DNA of 64,000 nucleotides from positions 5,736,544 to 5,800,543 of the forward strand of contig JARWIR010000042.1 of NCBI GenBank assembly GCA_029959085.1, written 5' to 3'. The notes below the pieces were generated by a model, which searched no databases, was not told the origin of the DNA, and saw nothing but the letters and a program-made list of their open reading frames with translations. Numbering within the stretch: the stretch's first letter is position 1; the number at the start of each line of letters is the position of its first letter. The stretch comes from Nemophila menziesii. Its lineage: Eukaryota; Streptophyta; Magnoliopsida; Boraginales; Hydrophyllaceae. The translations under genes were made by a program, and so were the position numbers. Positions 10,804 through 20,182 of this stretch are shown one piece after another.

Positions 10804-11049
10804 GGTATACCGGCCGTAGGGCCCGATATACCGGAGCTACTGTTCTTCTAGGTCCAAGCTTCGTCAAAAAACTCGTGTTGCGAACCCATGGGCTCGGGTT
10901 TCTGGTCTGTCCGGTATACCGGAGATATGGCCCGGTATACCGGAGCCGCTGCTCTTTGAAAATCAACATTCTGTCTTGAACACGTGGCTAGTACCCGTGG
11001 CCTCGGGTTTTCTGACCTGCGGTATACCGCCGGTAGGGCCCGGTATACT
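10804..11049 (-). repeat. Paired-palindrome array, N2
   Basis: Three pairs of the self-complementary octamer GGTATACC or a one-base variant: 10804/10825, 10913/10934 and 11021/11042 (start positions). Within each pair the starts are exactly 21 bp apart; pairs repeat every 108-109 bp. Between pairs lies a block with an imperfect inverted repeat (CCCGTG..CTCGGGTTT). The array lies between the integrase-tail relic and the ORF2 start. Confidence 0.85.
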
Positions 11050-11224
11050 GGTGGCAGGTCAGAATACTCCCAAAAAATTTCGTTTTTGCTTCCCAAACTC
11101 GATTTCTTTGCTACCTTATCATCAAAAACACTAACACCTTTCTCAATAATGCACTATCAACTAAAAAATGCATAAACTAAATAATATACACTAAAGAACT
11201 AAACTAAGAAAACAATTAAAGCTT

Positions 11225-11280
11225 GGGGTGTCTCCCAAGAGCACTTTTATTTAACGTCATTTAAAGTTTGACGGGTTACC
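11225..11280 (-). other. Conserved post-integrase motif (N2)
   Basis: Minus strand: GGTAACCCGTCAAACTTTAA, then ATGACGTTAAATAAAAGTGC, then TCTTGGGAGACACCCC. Equivalent sequence follows the integrase tail in H1, C, N1 and D, although those coding regions differ. No function is known to me. Confidence 0.7.
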
Positions 11281-11284
11281 TCCA

Positions 11285-11961
11285 TTATTCCTTGATTATG
11301 TAACCTCCCCAGCAGTGTGTGAGGTTATGTATGTCTACAATTTGCGTCCTTTGAACTCTCGAGGGTTGTATCTCCATTAACTTTGGTGTCACTACTCGAG
11401 TAACAACAAATGGTCCTATCCACTCATTTTTGAAACCTCGTGGTCTATTCTCTTGTTTGGAGGCCTTCCAAGCAACCGTGGTTCCGACCCCAAACTCATT
11501 TTTAGTTTCTTCTTCACGGGTTCATTGTGGTGGTCCTTCTCTTTAACCTCTTTAGATACTTTTGGAACAATGGGTAACTCAAGTGGCTCCTCCTCTAGAA
11601 TTTTGTCCAAAACAAGGGATGTTTCAGTAATTTCTTTTGTTATGAGGGCCACGTCTTCAACCTCGATCTCTACACTCGCATTCTCATTTATTTCTAGAAT
11701 ATCTTCTGTGACTACTTGTTGCGGTGTGAGTTCTTTTGTATTACTTTCAAGCATTTGGGTGTAAGTTTTGTCTTCTTTACACACCTCTACAAATGCTTTA
11801 TCGATGTCACCGTTTGAATGATTCGTCTTTATAAGGTTGGGAGGTGACGTCAATGGAGTACTAGGTGGTGAATCCATCCTAGTATCTTCTTCTTCAATCT
11901 CTTTTCTAACCAAGACCTCAATATTTAATTCCTCTAAACGCGGCTTGGCTGGGGTTTCCAT
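11285..11961 (-). pseudogene. N2 second ORF ending in an integrase C-terminal tail
   Basis: From the ATG at 11961 an acidic protein of about 150 residues (PAKPRLEELNIEVLVRKEIE..) runs to a frameshift near 11500. In the shifted frame follow EFGVGTTVAWKA, ENRPRGFKNEWIGPFVVTRVV and NLTHCWGGYI, with a stop at 11285-11287. That tail matches the C-terminal ends of the C and D proteins and the GPF.V..V.P segment of Athila integrase. The unshifted frame ends at 11416. The first part is not recognisable as Gag or protease. Most likely this is a decayed Gag-Pro-integrase-tail fusion. Confidence 0.65.
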
Positions 11962-12108
11962 GGATGTAATCTTCCCTTCACAAGATTTAATTTAAATTTT
12001 GACTCCATTACCAACAATTGACTCATCTATGCTTAGCCTGGTTGATTATTCTATTGTTGGAATCTCTAGTTCACTAGGTGCAACTTGTGGCGATTCCACT
12101 TCCATCTC

Positions 12109-12555
12109 TTATTGAAGGCTAAACTCTGTAGCTACATCGAACCAAACATCACTATCAGTTTGAATGGCTTCATCATCTAAATTTGTACTTTGGACCGTTT
12201 GCATAGATAATACTTGTTGTAATTGCTCAGTTGTTTCTATGAGTTGCGTCAATCGTTGCTCCATTAATTGATGGTTTTGTTGCATGACTTGCACTGATGA
12301 TATGATAACATCGATTTTTGCATCACTCTTTACTATATTATCCTTTGTGGCCTGCATGAAACAATTGATGGAGTCCTCAAACTTCCCGAGCCTATTATAA
12401 TGATCTGTCAAGCTCCCCCATGTCAAATTCTCGAAGGTAAATATTTTATCAAAAGAGTCTTGCAGTTGTTCCAACCACCACTGTGGTGGAATTTGACCTT
12501 GATAACGAGGCGTCAAATGTGGTGTATTTTGCTCTAGATAGGGGGAAATCTCCAT
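12109..12555 (-). CDS. N2 first ORF, 148 aa, Q-rich coiled-coil protein of unknown function
   Basis: The ATG at 12555 lies about 105 bp downstream of the PBS, right after TTTCAG-GTTTTTATTTAG acceptor-like sequence. The C-terminal half (QVMQQNHQLMEQRLTQLIE..) is heptad-like and rich in Q and L, as expected for a coiled coil. There is no zinc knuckle or Gag core motif. It occupies the Gag position and may be a remnant of the Gag segment between the zinc knuckle and protease, which is also Q-rich in C. The open frame extends upstream without an ATG to 12612. Function not assignable. Confidence 0.55.
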   Translation of the reverse strand: MEISPYLEQNTPHLTPRYQGQIPPQWWLEQLQDSFDKIFTFENLTWGSLTDHYNRLGKFEDSINCFMQATKDNIVKSDAKIDVIISSVQVMQQNHQLMEQRLTQLIETTEQLQQVLSMQTVQSTNLDDEAIQTDSDVWFDVATEFSLQ

Positions 12556-12660
12556 ACCTAAATAAAAACCTGAAAAGAGACTAAAACAAAATAAACGTAA
12601 AAATGAAAACAACTAAAACTACTAACCTAACTTAAACACAAATAAAATAACCGCTTTAAA

Positions 12661-12678
12661 TCCCCGGCAGCAACGCCA
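12661..12678 (-). other. Primer binding site of N2
   Basis: Minus strand TGGCGTTGCTGCCGGGGA, 6 bp inside the LTR. It is the tRNA-Asp-type site with extra substitutions relative to C, A, N1 and D. Confidence 0.75.
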
Positions 12679-12684
12679 AAACCT

Positions 12685-14451
12685 TGGTGGGTCCTTGTGT
12701 GTTATAAAATAATGAAATAAAAGCAAAGGAATAAAGGATCCACAGACCTCAAGTGTACGGGTCGTACCAAGTAATAGATAAGTAAATACGGGAATATAGT
12801 CTCCACAGGGATTTAAGTAGTTATTCTAACTTCGTGTTCAATATTAGAATATATAGTTTTAATTATCTTAAATAAAAAAATAAATAGTAAGGGAGTTTGT
12901 TTTCTAATTTACTAAATAAAATAAATAATAAAATAAATAATAAAATAAATAATAAAATAAACAAGTATGCAAATAAAATAAGGAGATGCAAGTATGAATC
13001 TATCCTATTGAATTTATGATTCCTAAGAATAAGGGTGAATGGGAAATTTCACAATAGTCAGGACTCTATAATCTCCTAACCCCCGTCAGGGTGGACTTAA
13101 GAGCTATCCTACGGTATCACAAACCCCGCCAGGGAGATTATAAGCTACGTTCAGATGATTAATATCTATACCCAATTGGCTACGTGGTTAGTCAAGCCCG
13201 TCAAAGTCAATAACGGATACCACACGTCTATATTCTAATTCTGTAATTAAACCCCCCGTCAAGGCGATCACTTCCCCACAAAAGTGAATAGCTTAATTAC
13301 TAAAACCTATTTCTAATTAGCTAGGTCAGAAATAGTGAACAAGCACAAGAATATAGTCAATGGAAATTAAGAACCAATTGAATTAAATACTAAAATCCCA
13401 GATTCAAATTAAAACAAAAAAACAATAATCAATGTTCATATAATTACAATTCTAACCAAAAATTATGCATACTAAAACTTCTTGAATAATTAGTTTAGAA
13501 ATACCTCATAGACAAAATAGATCTAATACAAAATTACCCAAATAATAGAGATGGAGAAGTGTTGAATTGATGTAATTAAGCTCTAGCTCTTGCTTTTTCC
13601 TCCTCTAGATCCTCTTGATTGCTATTATGATGAATTATGTATGTATATTAAGCTTATGCAGCCAAGGGATGATTTTCTAAGGTTTATAACTGATATTTAT
13701 AGGTGCTAGGTCGAAATCTTGGAGTAGGGGCCAAGTAATAGAGTCCAAGTCCAACTCAAATTCCTAAGTAAATAAGGATAATTACTGCTGACTTGTTTTT
13801 ACCATATCTTCTTCGTTACTGGACCTTTTTTGGCCCGTAAGATATCAAAAGAATCCTCACAAAATTATCTATCTCCCCATGAAAGGGATCTTCCATAATC
13901 GGCCCGGATTTTGAGTTATAATCACTTCTTTACACGTAGCTGCAGAATTCAGATTTATTTGGCACCTTTTCCTTTTCCTAGTTGTACTCTACTTCCTTCT
14001 ATCTCCAGATTTCTTCAAGATCTTCTTTCCTTATCTACTTAGAATTGATTTCGCATCTAATTTATTTCCATATTATCTCTAAAGCTTCACATTAAATTAA
14101 TAATTAAACCGCATATGCTTTAAAAATAATAAATTATAAAATCAAGACTAGAAATAAGAAAGTGCAATTTAAATTTAGCAAACTCGACTAAGCATACTAG
14201 AAATATTCTAAGACTTTAGTTCTCACTTCTCCTCCTTGGATTGGTTTTTCATGAAATTCATAAACCTACTAACTTTGCACTAAAAATAAGTAAATTAACG
14301 GACAAAAGCTCTATAAATGCAAATAGTCTAATTCCAAGGGGAGAAAGTGTAATATTACAATTTAAGCACAAAAGTCAACATAAAAAGACCATTTTCCACC
14401 TAAAATGATGTCTCCTAAGGGCTTATATTTAGAAGAATTAGGGAGACATCA
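12685..14451 (-). repeat. 5' LTR of N2 (1767 bp)
   Basis: It runs TGGTGGGTCC..GGAGACATCA in plus orientation and carries an extra AAATAATAAAATA repeat block near 12913-12960 compared with the left LTR. TATA near 13693-13702. The terminal repeat TGATGTCTCC is at 14406-14415, inverted at 14442-14451. Four GTCAGGG-type repeats lie between 13081 and 13265. Confidence 0.9.
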
Positions 14452-14456
14452 ACAAT

Positions 14457-14789
14457 TTCCACCCAAAGTGCCTTGTTTTCTTTTCTTAAAAATTTGACTT
14501 CATGTTGCAATTTGATAGCCCATGGGGGAATACACGAATTAACCTGAGATGAAGAGGAAAAAGAAGAACACTGATCTTGAATTTGTGTCTTTTCTTTAGG
14601 CTTTGATGGTACAGATATCCTAGCTGTTAATCTCTTTGATAGTGGTTGTGCTGGTGCCTCTATCTTTGATTTTTCAATAGCCTCATCATGATTGATAGGC
14701 CTTTCAATTGTAGCTCCAGGAAATTTTTTGTTCTTCCCTAGGATGGAACACTTCCCCTTGTAATCCATAGCATCAATTCTGTTTGTCAT
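14457..14789 (-). pseudogene. H1 ORF2, 5' part (before the N2 insertion)
   Basis: The ATG at 14789 is followed by MTNRIDAMDYKGKCSILGKN and about 90 further residues, ending KLQHEVKFLRKENKALWVE, a likely coiled coil. The D ORF2 also starts MTNR, and both ATGs follow a polypurine-like TTGAGTT..GGGTCAA. N2 cuts the frame; joined to 6428-6547 it gives about 150 residues with no stop. It lies downstream of pol, where Athila elements carry a third, env-like gene, but nothing here (signal peptide, membrane segment) supports an envelope function. Confidence 0.7.
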
Positions 14790-15710
14790 GTTTGATTGAC
14801 CCACAACTCAAGTTACACCAATGATGGATTAAAGTTAAGAAAGATTGGTGTGGTTTGAGTTTGTTGCTTGTATTTGATGAAAGAAGAAGGTTTCTTGATG
14901 AATTTTGGAAAATTCTTGAAAGATTGATGTTCTTGATGGTGTTTTGTGGTGTAGTGTGATGAATTTGATGAAGAATTTGTGTTTATGGAGGATGGAGGAG
15001 AGGATTATTGATGTTGTTGTGTTAAATGTGGAGGTTTATACAAGCTTCAAGGTCTATTTATAAGGTCTGGGTCTGAAATATTTGTGCTAAGGAGGCTAGG
15101 ATTAACTCTTGATAAGGTAAGAAGTGGATTAGGAAATAAACTCTTTAAAACCGACCTTAGGGCGGCATACCGGCCAGAACGCCGGCATACCGGTACTGGA
15201 CGTGATTCCTTCTCGAGAGTTTCTGTCTTGAACCCGAGACCATACCCGTGGCCATGTGTTTTTGGTGCGCCGACATACCGGAGATATTCACCGGTATGCT
15301 GGTGCTGCTTTTTGTCCAGAAGCGAACTCCGTCAAAATACCCGTGCCTTGGAAACTGTGGGCACGTGTTTTTCCTCTGGCCGGCATACCGGTGCCATGGG
15401 CGGCATACCGGTGTGCCTGGATTTTCTTAGACGCACTTTCTGTTCAGAACCCGAGTCACCAACCCGTGGGCACGTGTCTCCCCACCGGCATACCGGTGGT
15501 TTGACCGGCCTACCGGCCAGTGAAACGAATCTTTCCCAAATTTTTCCGTTTGACCCCAAACTCATTTTCTGCACAATAACACACTACCTTTCTCTCCTAT
15601 TAGCTTGTAAACACAATTAAAAATATACACTAACTTAGAAATATACACTACAAAACATAAAACTAATCCAAAAAGCAATTAAAAACAAGGGGTGTCTCCC
15701 AAAAGCACAT
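14790..15710 (-). other. H1 inter-ORF region with paired-palindrome array
   Basis: Non-coding. It holds the ORF2 leader, the array at 15164-15514, a polypurine-like ACCCCAAACTCA near 15553-15565, and the start of the post-integrase motif at 15689-15710 where C inserted. Open frames across the array are by-products of the GC-rich repeat. Confidence 0.7.
15164..15514 (-). repeat. Paired-palindrome array, H1
   Basis: Four pairs of GGCATACC-type octamers in CCGGCATACCGG contexts: 15164/15184, 15272/15293, 15382/15402 and 15487/15507 (start positions), spaced 20-21 bp within pairs and 105-110 bp between pairs. Blocks containing ACCCG..CACGTG lie between. Same place and layout as in N2, N1 and D, with a different core. 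Confidence 0.82.
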
Positions 15711-17257
15711 TGGTGGTCCTTTGTGTGTTCTAAATAAATGCAAATAATAATCGAACCACAACCGCAAGTGTACGGTTGTCCCAAGTAGTAATTCTGATAA
15801 TCAGATTCGTTCCAAGGACGGATGGTTGATCACAATGTCTATGCAAATAGTGATTGATGCACTTATGAAAATAAAAGAGGATAATTTGTTTGTTTTGGTT
15901 TTGTGATTTATTACTAAATAAATGAAAGACAAAATAATAATGCAAGTAAAAAGCTAAAACGCAAGTATGAGCAAGTAGTACTTGAGAGACGCAAGGGTTT
16001 TCCTAACTATCATTCATTTCATACATTGTTTAAGGGACAAATTTGTAAATTGGTATTGGTCGGGATTCTATAATCTCCTTACCCCCGTCAGGGTGGACTA
16101 AGGAGCAACTATCAAATGCTACAAACCCCGTCAGGGCGATTATAGTCCACTCTCAAGTGTTAAAATGTTCATTACCCAATAGGCCATAGGTTTAATTAAG
16201 CTCGTCAGAGTCAATAATTTCTAACCTACATTCATTAACTAGTTCGGTACCTAAACCCCCCGTCAAGGTGATCCAATCGCCACTAATTGGAATAGCCTAG
16301 ATACTAAATCCTATCATTGGTTAATTACGTCAATAATAGTAATTAAAATGCAAATTAAAGAAAAATACAATTTACCCAATTTGATTTAAATAATAAATAT
16401 CCCAAATTCAAATGTATAGAATGAAATCAAATTGGGATTAACCCATTATGCGTTCTCAAGCACTATGAATTGTTTAGCTCATATTAAAAAGAAAAACTAA
16501 ATTAAAATAAATGGAATTCATAATTGATTACAAATAAAAGATAAAAGAAACCTAATTTCCGGAATTGGAATGACTGAGAACGGAGCTATAGACCCACTCC
16601 AGCTCTAGCAGCTTCTTCTTCCTTCCTTCTGTTGCTTCTCTCTGGTGTTTTTAATTGTAAAGAATGAATTCTATGAAAAATAGAAGTCCAGACCTCCTTT
16701 TATAATAAGAAAAACGGATTAGGGCTTGGACCAGAAAATAAAAGCCTAATTAAATGTCCAAGCCCACTTTCTAAGCCCAAAATCCCGTAACTGATGACAG
16801 GCCTTCACTAAAACTGCTTTTCCCGATGCGTTACAACTCCGATTGACCTCATTCCAGTTGCTAAAGTTCCGTACTTCGATAAGGAATAATTTCTCTTCAA
16901 AGGTCAGCGGCTAAATCAGCTCTTAAGCACCTCGAAAACAGCAATCAATGGCCTGGAAAATGGATTTTCAGCTCTAAAAATAAAATCTTCGGGATTTCTC
17001 TTCAAGTCTTGACTCTATCTTTTGATCTTTGACTTTATCTTCGGATTCCTTTCCTAGCTAACATCTAAAAACCTGTAAACTTTACACTAAAAATACCAAT
17101 AATACGCGCAAAAGTTTAATAATTCAAAAATGCTAGAAATAAAAAGGGAAATCCGAAATATTGCATATTTAGTCCAAAAGTCTATCGAATTAATTAAATA
17201 AACACCAAAAATGATGTCTCCTAAGGGTCTAAAATAAGAACAATTAGGGAGACATCA
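15711..17257 (-). repeat. 3' LTR of C (1547 bp)
   Basis: TGGTGGTCC..GACATCA in plus orientation; same length as, and apparently identical to, 23176-24722. Confidence 0.95.
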
Positions 17258-17274
17258 AGACCCCCAACTCAAAC

Positions 17275-17293
17275 CTTTGTCGTCCCGACAAAG
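17275..17293 (-). other. Pre-polypurine-tract hairpin (C)
   Basis: CTTTGTCG-TCC-CGACAAAG on plus, a perfect 8 bp stem beside the polypurine tract; identical to N1 and A. Confidence 0.75.
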
Positions 17294-18659
17294 TAAAACA
17301 AAACAAAGGGGTATAAGTACACGTATAAACACATAGAAGCTAGCAAATAAACCCTAAAGCAATTCTCAAAATAAATCTCATATAGAAAACTCTAGAAACT
17401 AACATCTACATACACTAATCATGCAACATCAAACATAAGTAATCTCAATCATAAAATTAAAGTCGCAATGCTTGAAGGTTACACTTGTACTCATCTCTGT
17501 ATGATGGCTATAGGGTGGTCATTAATCCTACCTCGCTTTGAACGCTCCACCTAGGCTATTCCCTATCAACAGAATCATAAATTCACTATGCACTTAGGAA
17601 TCACGAGGTCTTTACGGTTATAATATTGGCTTAAGGACGGGTATGGATGTATATTTGGTAAATTTGAAGTGAGCTTTTGGCTCTCTCCTCACTTACCATC
17701 AACATTGTCCTCGAGCTTGAGTTAACGCTCAAAAAGATGTTCTCACTCACCCATTACGCAACAATTTAGCGTCCCATGTCTACCCACTATAAACTAGATG
17801 ATTTTCAGAAGAATTCCACTTTGCCGGATGTTTTATTCTTTCATATTTTTCTTTTTCTTTTCTATTCTCTTTTTCTTCTTTTTTTTTTGTACAGAGGAAA
17901 ACCGGGTACCCGGATTTTGGAAACCGGGCCCCCGGATCCTACTGTATTGATTTTCAAAAAATTTCATTTTTTTTTCTTTCTTTTTCATTTTCTTCATTCC
18001 CGGCAAAGGGTTACAAGTATATATCATCTGCAACTTGTGCTACAATACAAAGCACATCAATCCCAACCCATTAAAGTCCCCATATGTGGTCCCACCACCC
18101 CAAACTCAAGCTCGAGACATGTCTCAGGATTGTGATTCAAGTGCGGGTCATATGGTCATGCCTAACAATCTAAGGGATAATGGTTTATATCGTGGCTACA
18201 AAGAAAAGGCTAAAGGCTCAACGTGGGCTAAGACGGATAATAATTCATACAAGGGATAGAAGGTTAAAAAGGCACAATTGGCTAACAAAGAACTGCCCCT
18301 ATCATTTTCCTAAGTACATAGCTTGTCTTTAGTTCATATCTAGGTGGGTTCTCTACTAATTAGGATTTCACGTTCTACACACCAAACATATTCCTTGAGT
18401 ACAAGCTTACTTCATTTGCATTGTTCATTAATCTTTCCTATTAATTACCTATGTTTGCATGCAATTGTAAGTGCGTTTTATGTTAATCCCTAAAGTTCCC
18501 TATTTACTATCATTGATTCATCAAAAGTATGCTTAAAGGAACATTTAAAATCTTCTACAGTCAAACGCAACTCCGAAAATTATTTTATTGAAAGCAGATA
18601 AAACACATAACACATAAAAACTGGGATGAGGCAACGAACCCCACCCCAAACTCAAAAAT

Positions 18660-18679
18660 GAGTCGTGTCCCCACGACTC
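18660..18679 (-). other. GAGTCGTG hairpin (C)
   Basis: Perfect GAGTCGTG-TCCC-CACGACTC stem, with polypurine-like ACCCCAAACTCAAAA at 18643-18657 directly beside it. Confidence 0.8.
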
Positions 18680-18983
18680 GAAAAGACTCAAAATAATATA
18701 CACTAAATGAGAAGGATTAGAAAACGTATCTGAACCAGCGCGAGGCTGGTTTTCGGTGTTGCGTCCATGAACTTTATCTCGCGTCTAGACATCGTAAGTT
18801 GTTCTTTGAACAATTAAAGTTCAACTTGTATGTAACGTTTCCCAAAATATCAATCATCGCATCCCGATTCTCTTTCAACACCTTGATTTGTGATTCCAAC
18901 TCATCATCGGATTGTTTTCTTCCTCACTTTCAGGTTCTTCGATCACTTCCCTCTTCTTCGGATTAGCCTTAATTTGAACCGCT

Positions 18984-19106
18984 TCAGTCTTGTTTGAAAC
19001 TTGAAATAGGAATCTCAATAGCTTGTTCTTGAATAGCACCAAAAGCGTTCCTGTTTCTTGGAGAATTCCTTTGATAAGCACACATGAAGACGATTTTGAT
19101 AGGCAT
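18984..19106 (-). pseudogene. C ORF2 relic (40 codons)
   Basis: The ATG at 19106 lies 8 bp after a GTTTTGAGTTTGGGGT copy (19115-19130), as in the other families. The peptide starts MPIKIVFMCAYQRNSPRNR and stops after 40 residues. A second frame to 18875 is rich in K and E. There is no resemblance to the 353 aa D protein. The site is kept, but the product is either dispensable or a short peptide. Confidence 0.45.
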
Positions 19107-19492
19107 CTCTTTCCACCCCAAACTCAAAACTTCAAATAGTGAGAAGCTAAGGCTTAGAACTTTGATGTTTTGAGGCTTAAGACTTTAAGATTATGGTGGA
19201 ATATGAGATGGGTAAAGGCTAATTGATGTGGGAGAAGAGGGAATTGGATTTAATTTGAAGCTTGGATGAAGAACAATTGGAGAAAAGTGGGAATTTTATC
19301 GTATTTTGGATAGGAGAGGAGTTGATTGTATGCTTTTGTGGTGAAAGAGAGTAAGATTTGAGGATTGTGTGGTTGTAGCTGATGATGTTCATGAAATTCT
19401 GGGTTTTGGGAGTGTTTTTGGAGGCTGGGTTAAGGACGGAGGTAAAAATATAGGGCTAAAAAGCTGAAAAACGGACTTGGCACAGATGCAAA

Positions 19493-19564
19493 CCGGGTTC
19501 CCGGTTTCGAAAATCCGGGTTCCCGGTTCCGCGTCGCTGTGACGGCGCGAAAAAAATAAAAATA

Positions 19565-19605
<41 letters not shown>

Positions 19606-19947
19606 TCGAGACGCGCCAAACCGCTGGACTCCAAGACGCAGGGTCAGAAATTCTGCTCGCCGAAACCGGGTACCCGGTTCTGTGGAATGCGGGTTCCCGG
19701 ATTTTCTCGATGGCGTGAATGAAAACGCGCCAAAACGCAGCACCCTGAAACGCTGGACCAGAAAATTTCACCAACAGCAGCTCCGAAACCGGGTACCCGG
19801 TTCTGCCAAATGCGGGTACCCGGATTTGTGTCGATGGCGCGAATCAAAACGCACGAAAACGCAAGCCACCAAGACGCTGGGTCAGGGAATTTCAGAAATT
19901 ACAGCACCAAAACCGGGTACCCGGTTCTGTGGAATGCGGGTTCCCGG
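19493..19947 (-). repeat. Paired-palindrome array, C
   Basis: Four pairs of CCGGGTACCCGG-type 12-mers: 19493/19515, 19666/19689, 19789/19812 and 19913/19936 (starts), 22-23 bp apart within pairs. The last three pairs repeat every 123-124 bp. The first pair is displaced by the T run. A fifth pair lies alone at 17902/17924. The core differs from N1/N2/D, but paired palindromes in the same place are kept. Confidence 0.82.
19568..19602 (-). repeat. Run of 35 T (A35 on the element's sense strand)
   Basis: Uninterrupted homopolymer inside the palindrome array of C. Length may be assembly-sensitive. Confidence 0.9.
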
Positions 19948-20182
19948 TTTCTCCTGGACATCCAACCTCTTTTTCTTCTGTTTTCGCCAAATCGACCCCA
20001 AACTCAAGTCCTTTTTACCCCTGAAATCATCAAAAACAACTACCCTTCCTCATTTCTTAATAATAAACACTAAAATTACGAAAATCAAACTAATCTAAAA
20101 TGCAAAAATTTAAAAACTCAGCTAATATACAAGTAATTGGCTTTTGTTTAACGTCGTTAAGCTCGACGGATTACCTCAGTCA

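Larger units (their letters stand above)
6548..14451 (-). mobile_element. Element N2: non-autonomous Athila-derived LTR element
   Basis: Two LTRs (6548-8289 and 12685-14451) flank about 4.4 kb of internal sequence, with a PBS at 12661-12678 and polypurine tract beside the left LTR. The flanks read GCAAT (6543-6547) and ACAAT (14452-14456), a 5 bp duplication with one change. It sits in H1 ORF2. Internally there are two short ORFs, a broken integrase C-terminal tail, the palindrome array and an ORF2 relic. No RT, protease or integrase core is present. The LTR copies show scattered differences and a short length change, so N2 is older than C. Confidence 0.9.
17258..18983 (-). other. C 3' non-coding tail
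   Basis: No gene is supported. It holds the polypurine tract at 17258-17275, a perfect hairpin at 17275-17293, one stray palindrome pair (17902-17913 and 17924-17935), a CCCGGCAAAGGGTTAC block near 17999-18014, a polypurine-like copy at 18097-18110, another at 18643-18657, and the GAGTCGTG hairpin at 18660-18679. Confidence 0.7.
19107..20182 (-). other. C region between Gag-Pro and ORF2 site
   Basis: Non-coding. It holds, in plus order, a polypurine-like copy (19115-19130), the palindrome array (19493-19947) interrupted by a run of 35 T (19568-19602), another polypurine-like copy (19995-20008) and the post-integrase motif (about 20139-20178). Overlapping open frames here are products of the repeats. 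Confidence 0.7.

Noticed and set aside
10795..11060. CRISPR-like regular palindromic repeats
   Set aside because: Spacing and position fit retroelement internal sequence; inter-repeat segments are related to each other, not unique spacers, and the context is a plant genome.
10778..11175. Open frames with RYTGPYLRYTG-like repeats in the N2 array
   Set aside because: The peptide repeat is simply the translated palindrome; present in several frames and both strands.
15084..15620. 178-codon plus-strand open frame and overlapping frames across the H1 palindrome array
   Set aside because: The frames exist because the GC-rich repeat has few stops; the real element reads on the minus strand and no domain is visible.
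15730..15945. 71-codon frame present identically at 23195-23410
   Set aside because: Both are inside the two LTRs of C; identity reflects LTR identity, not a gene.
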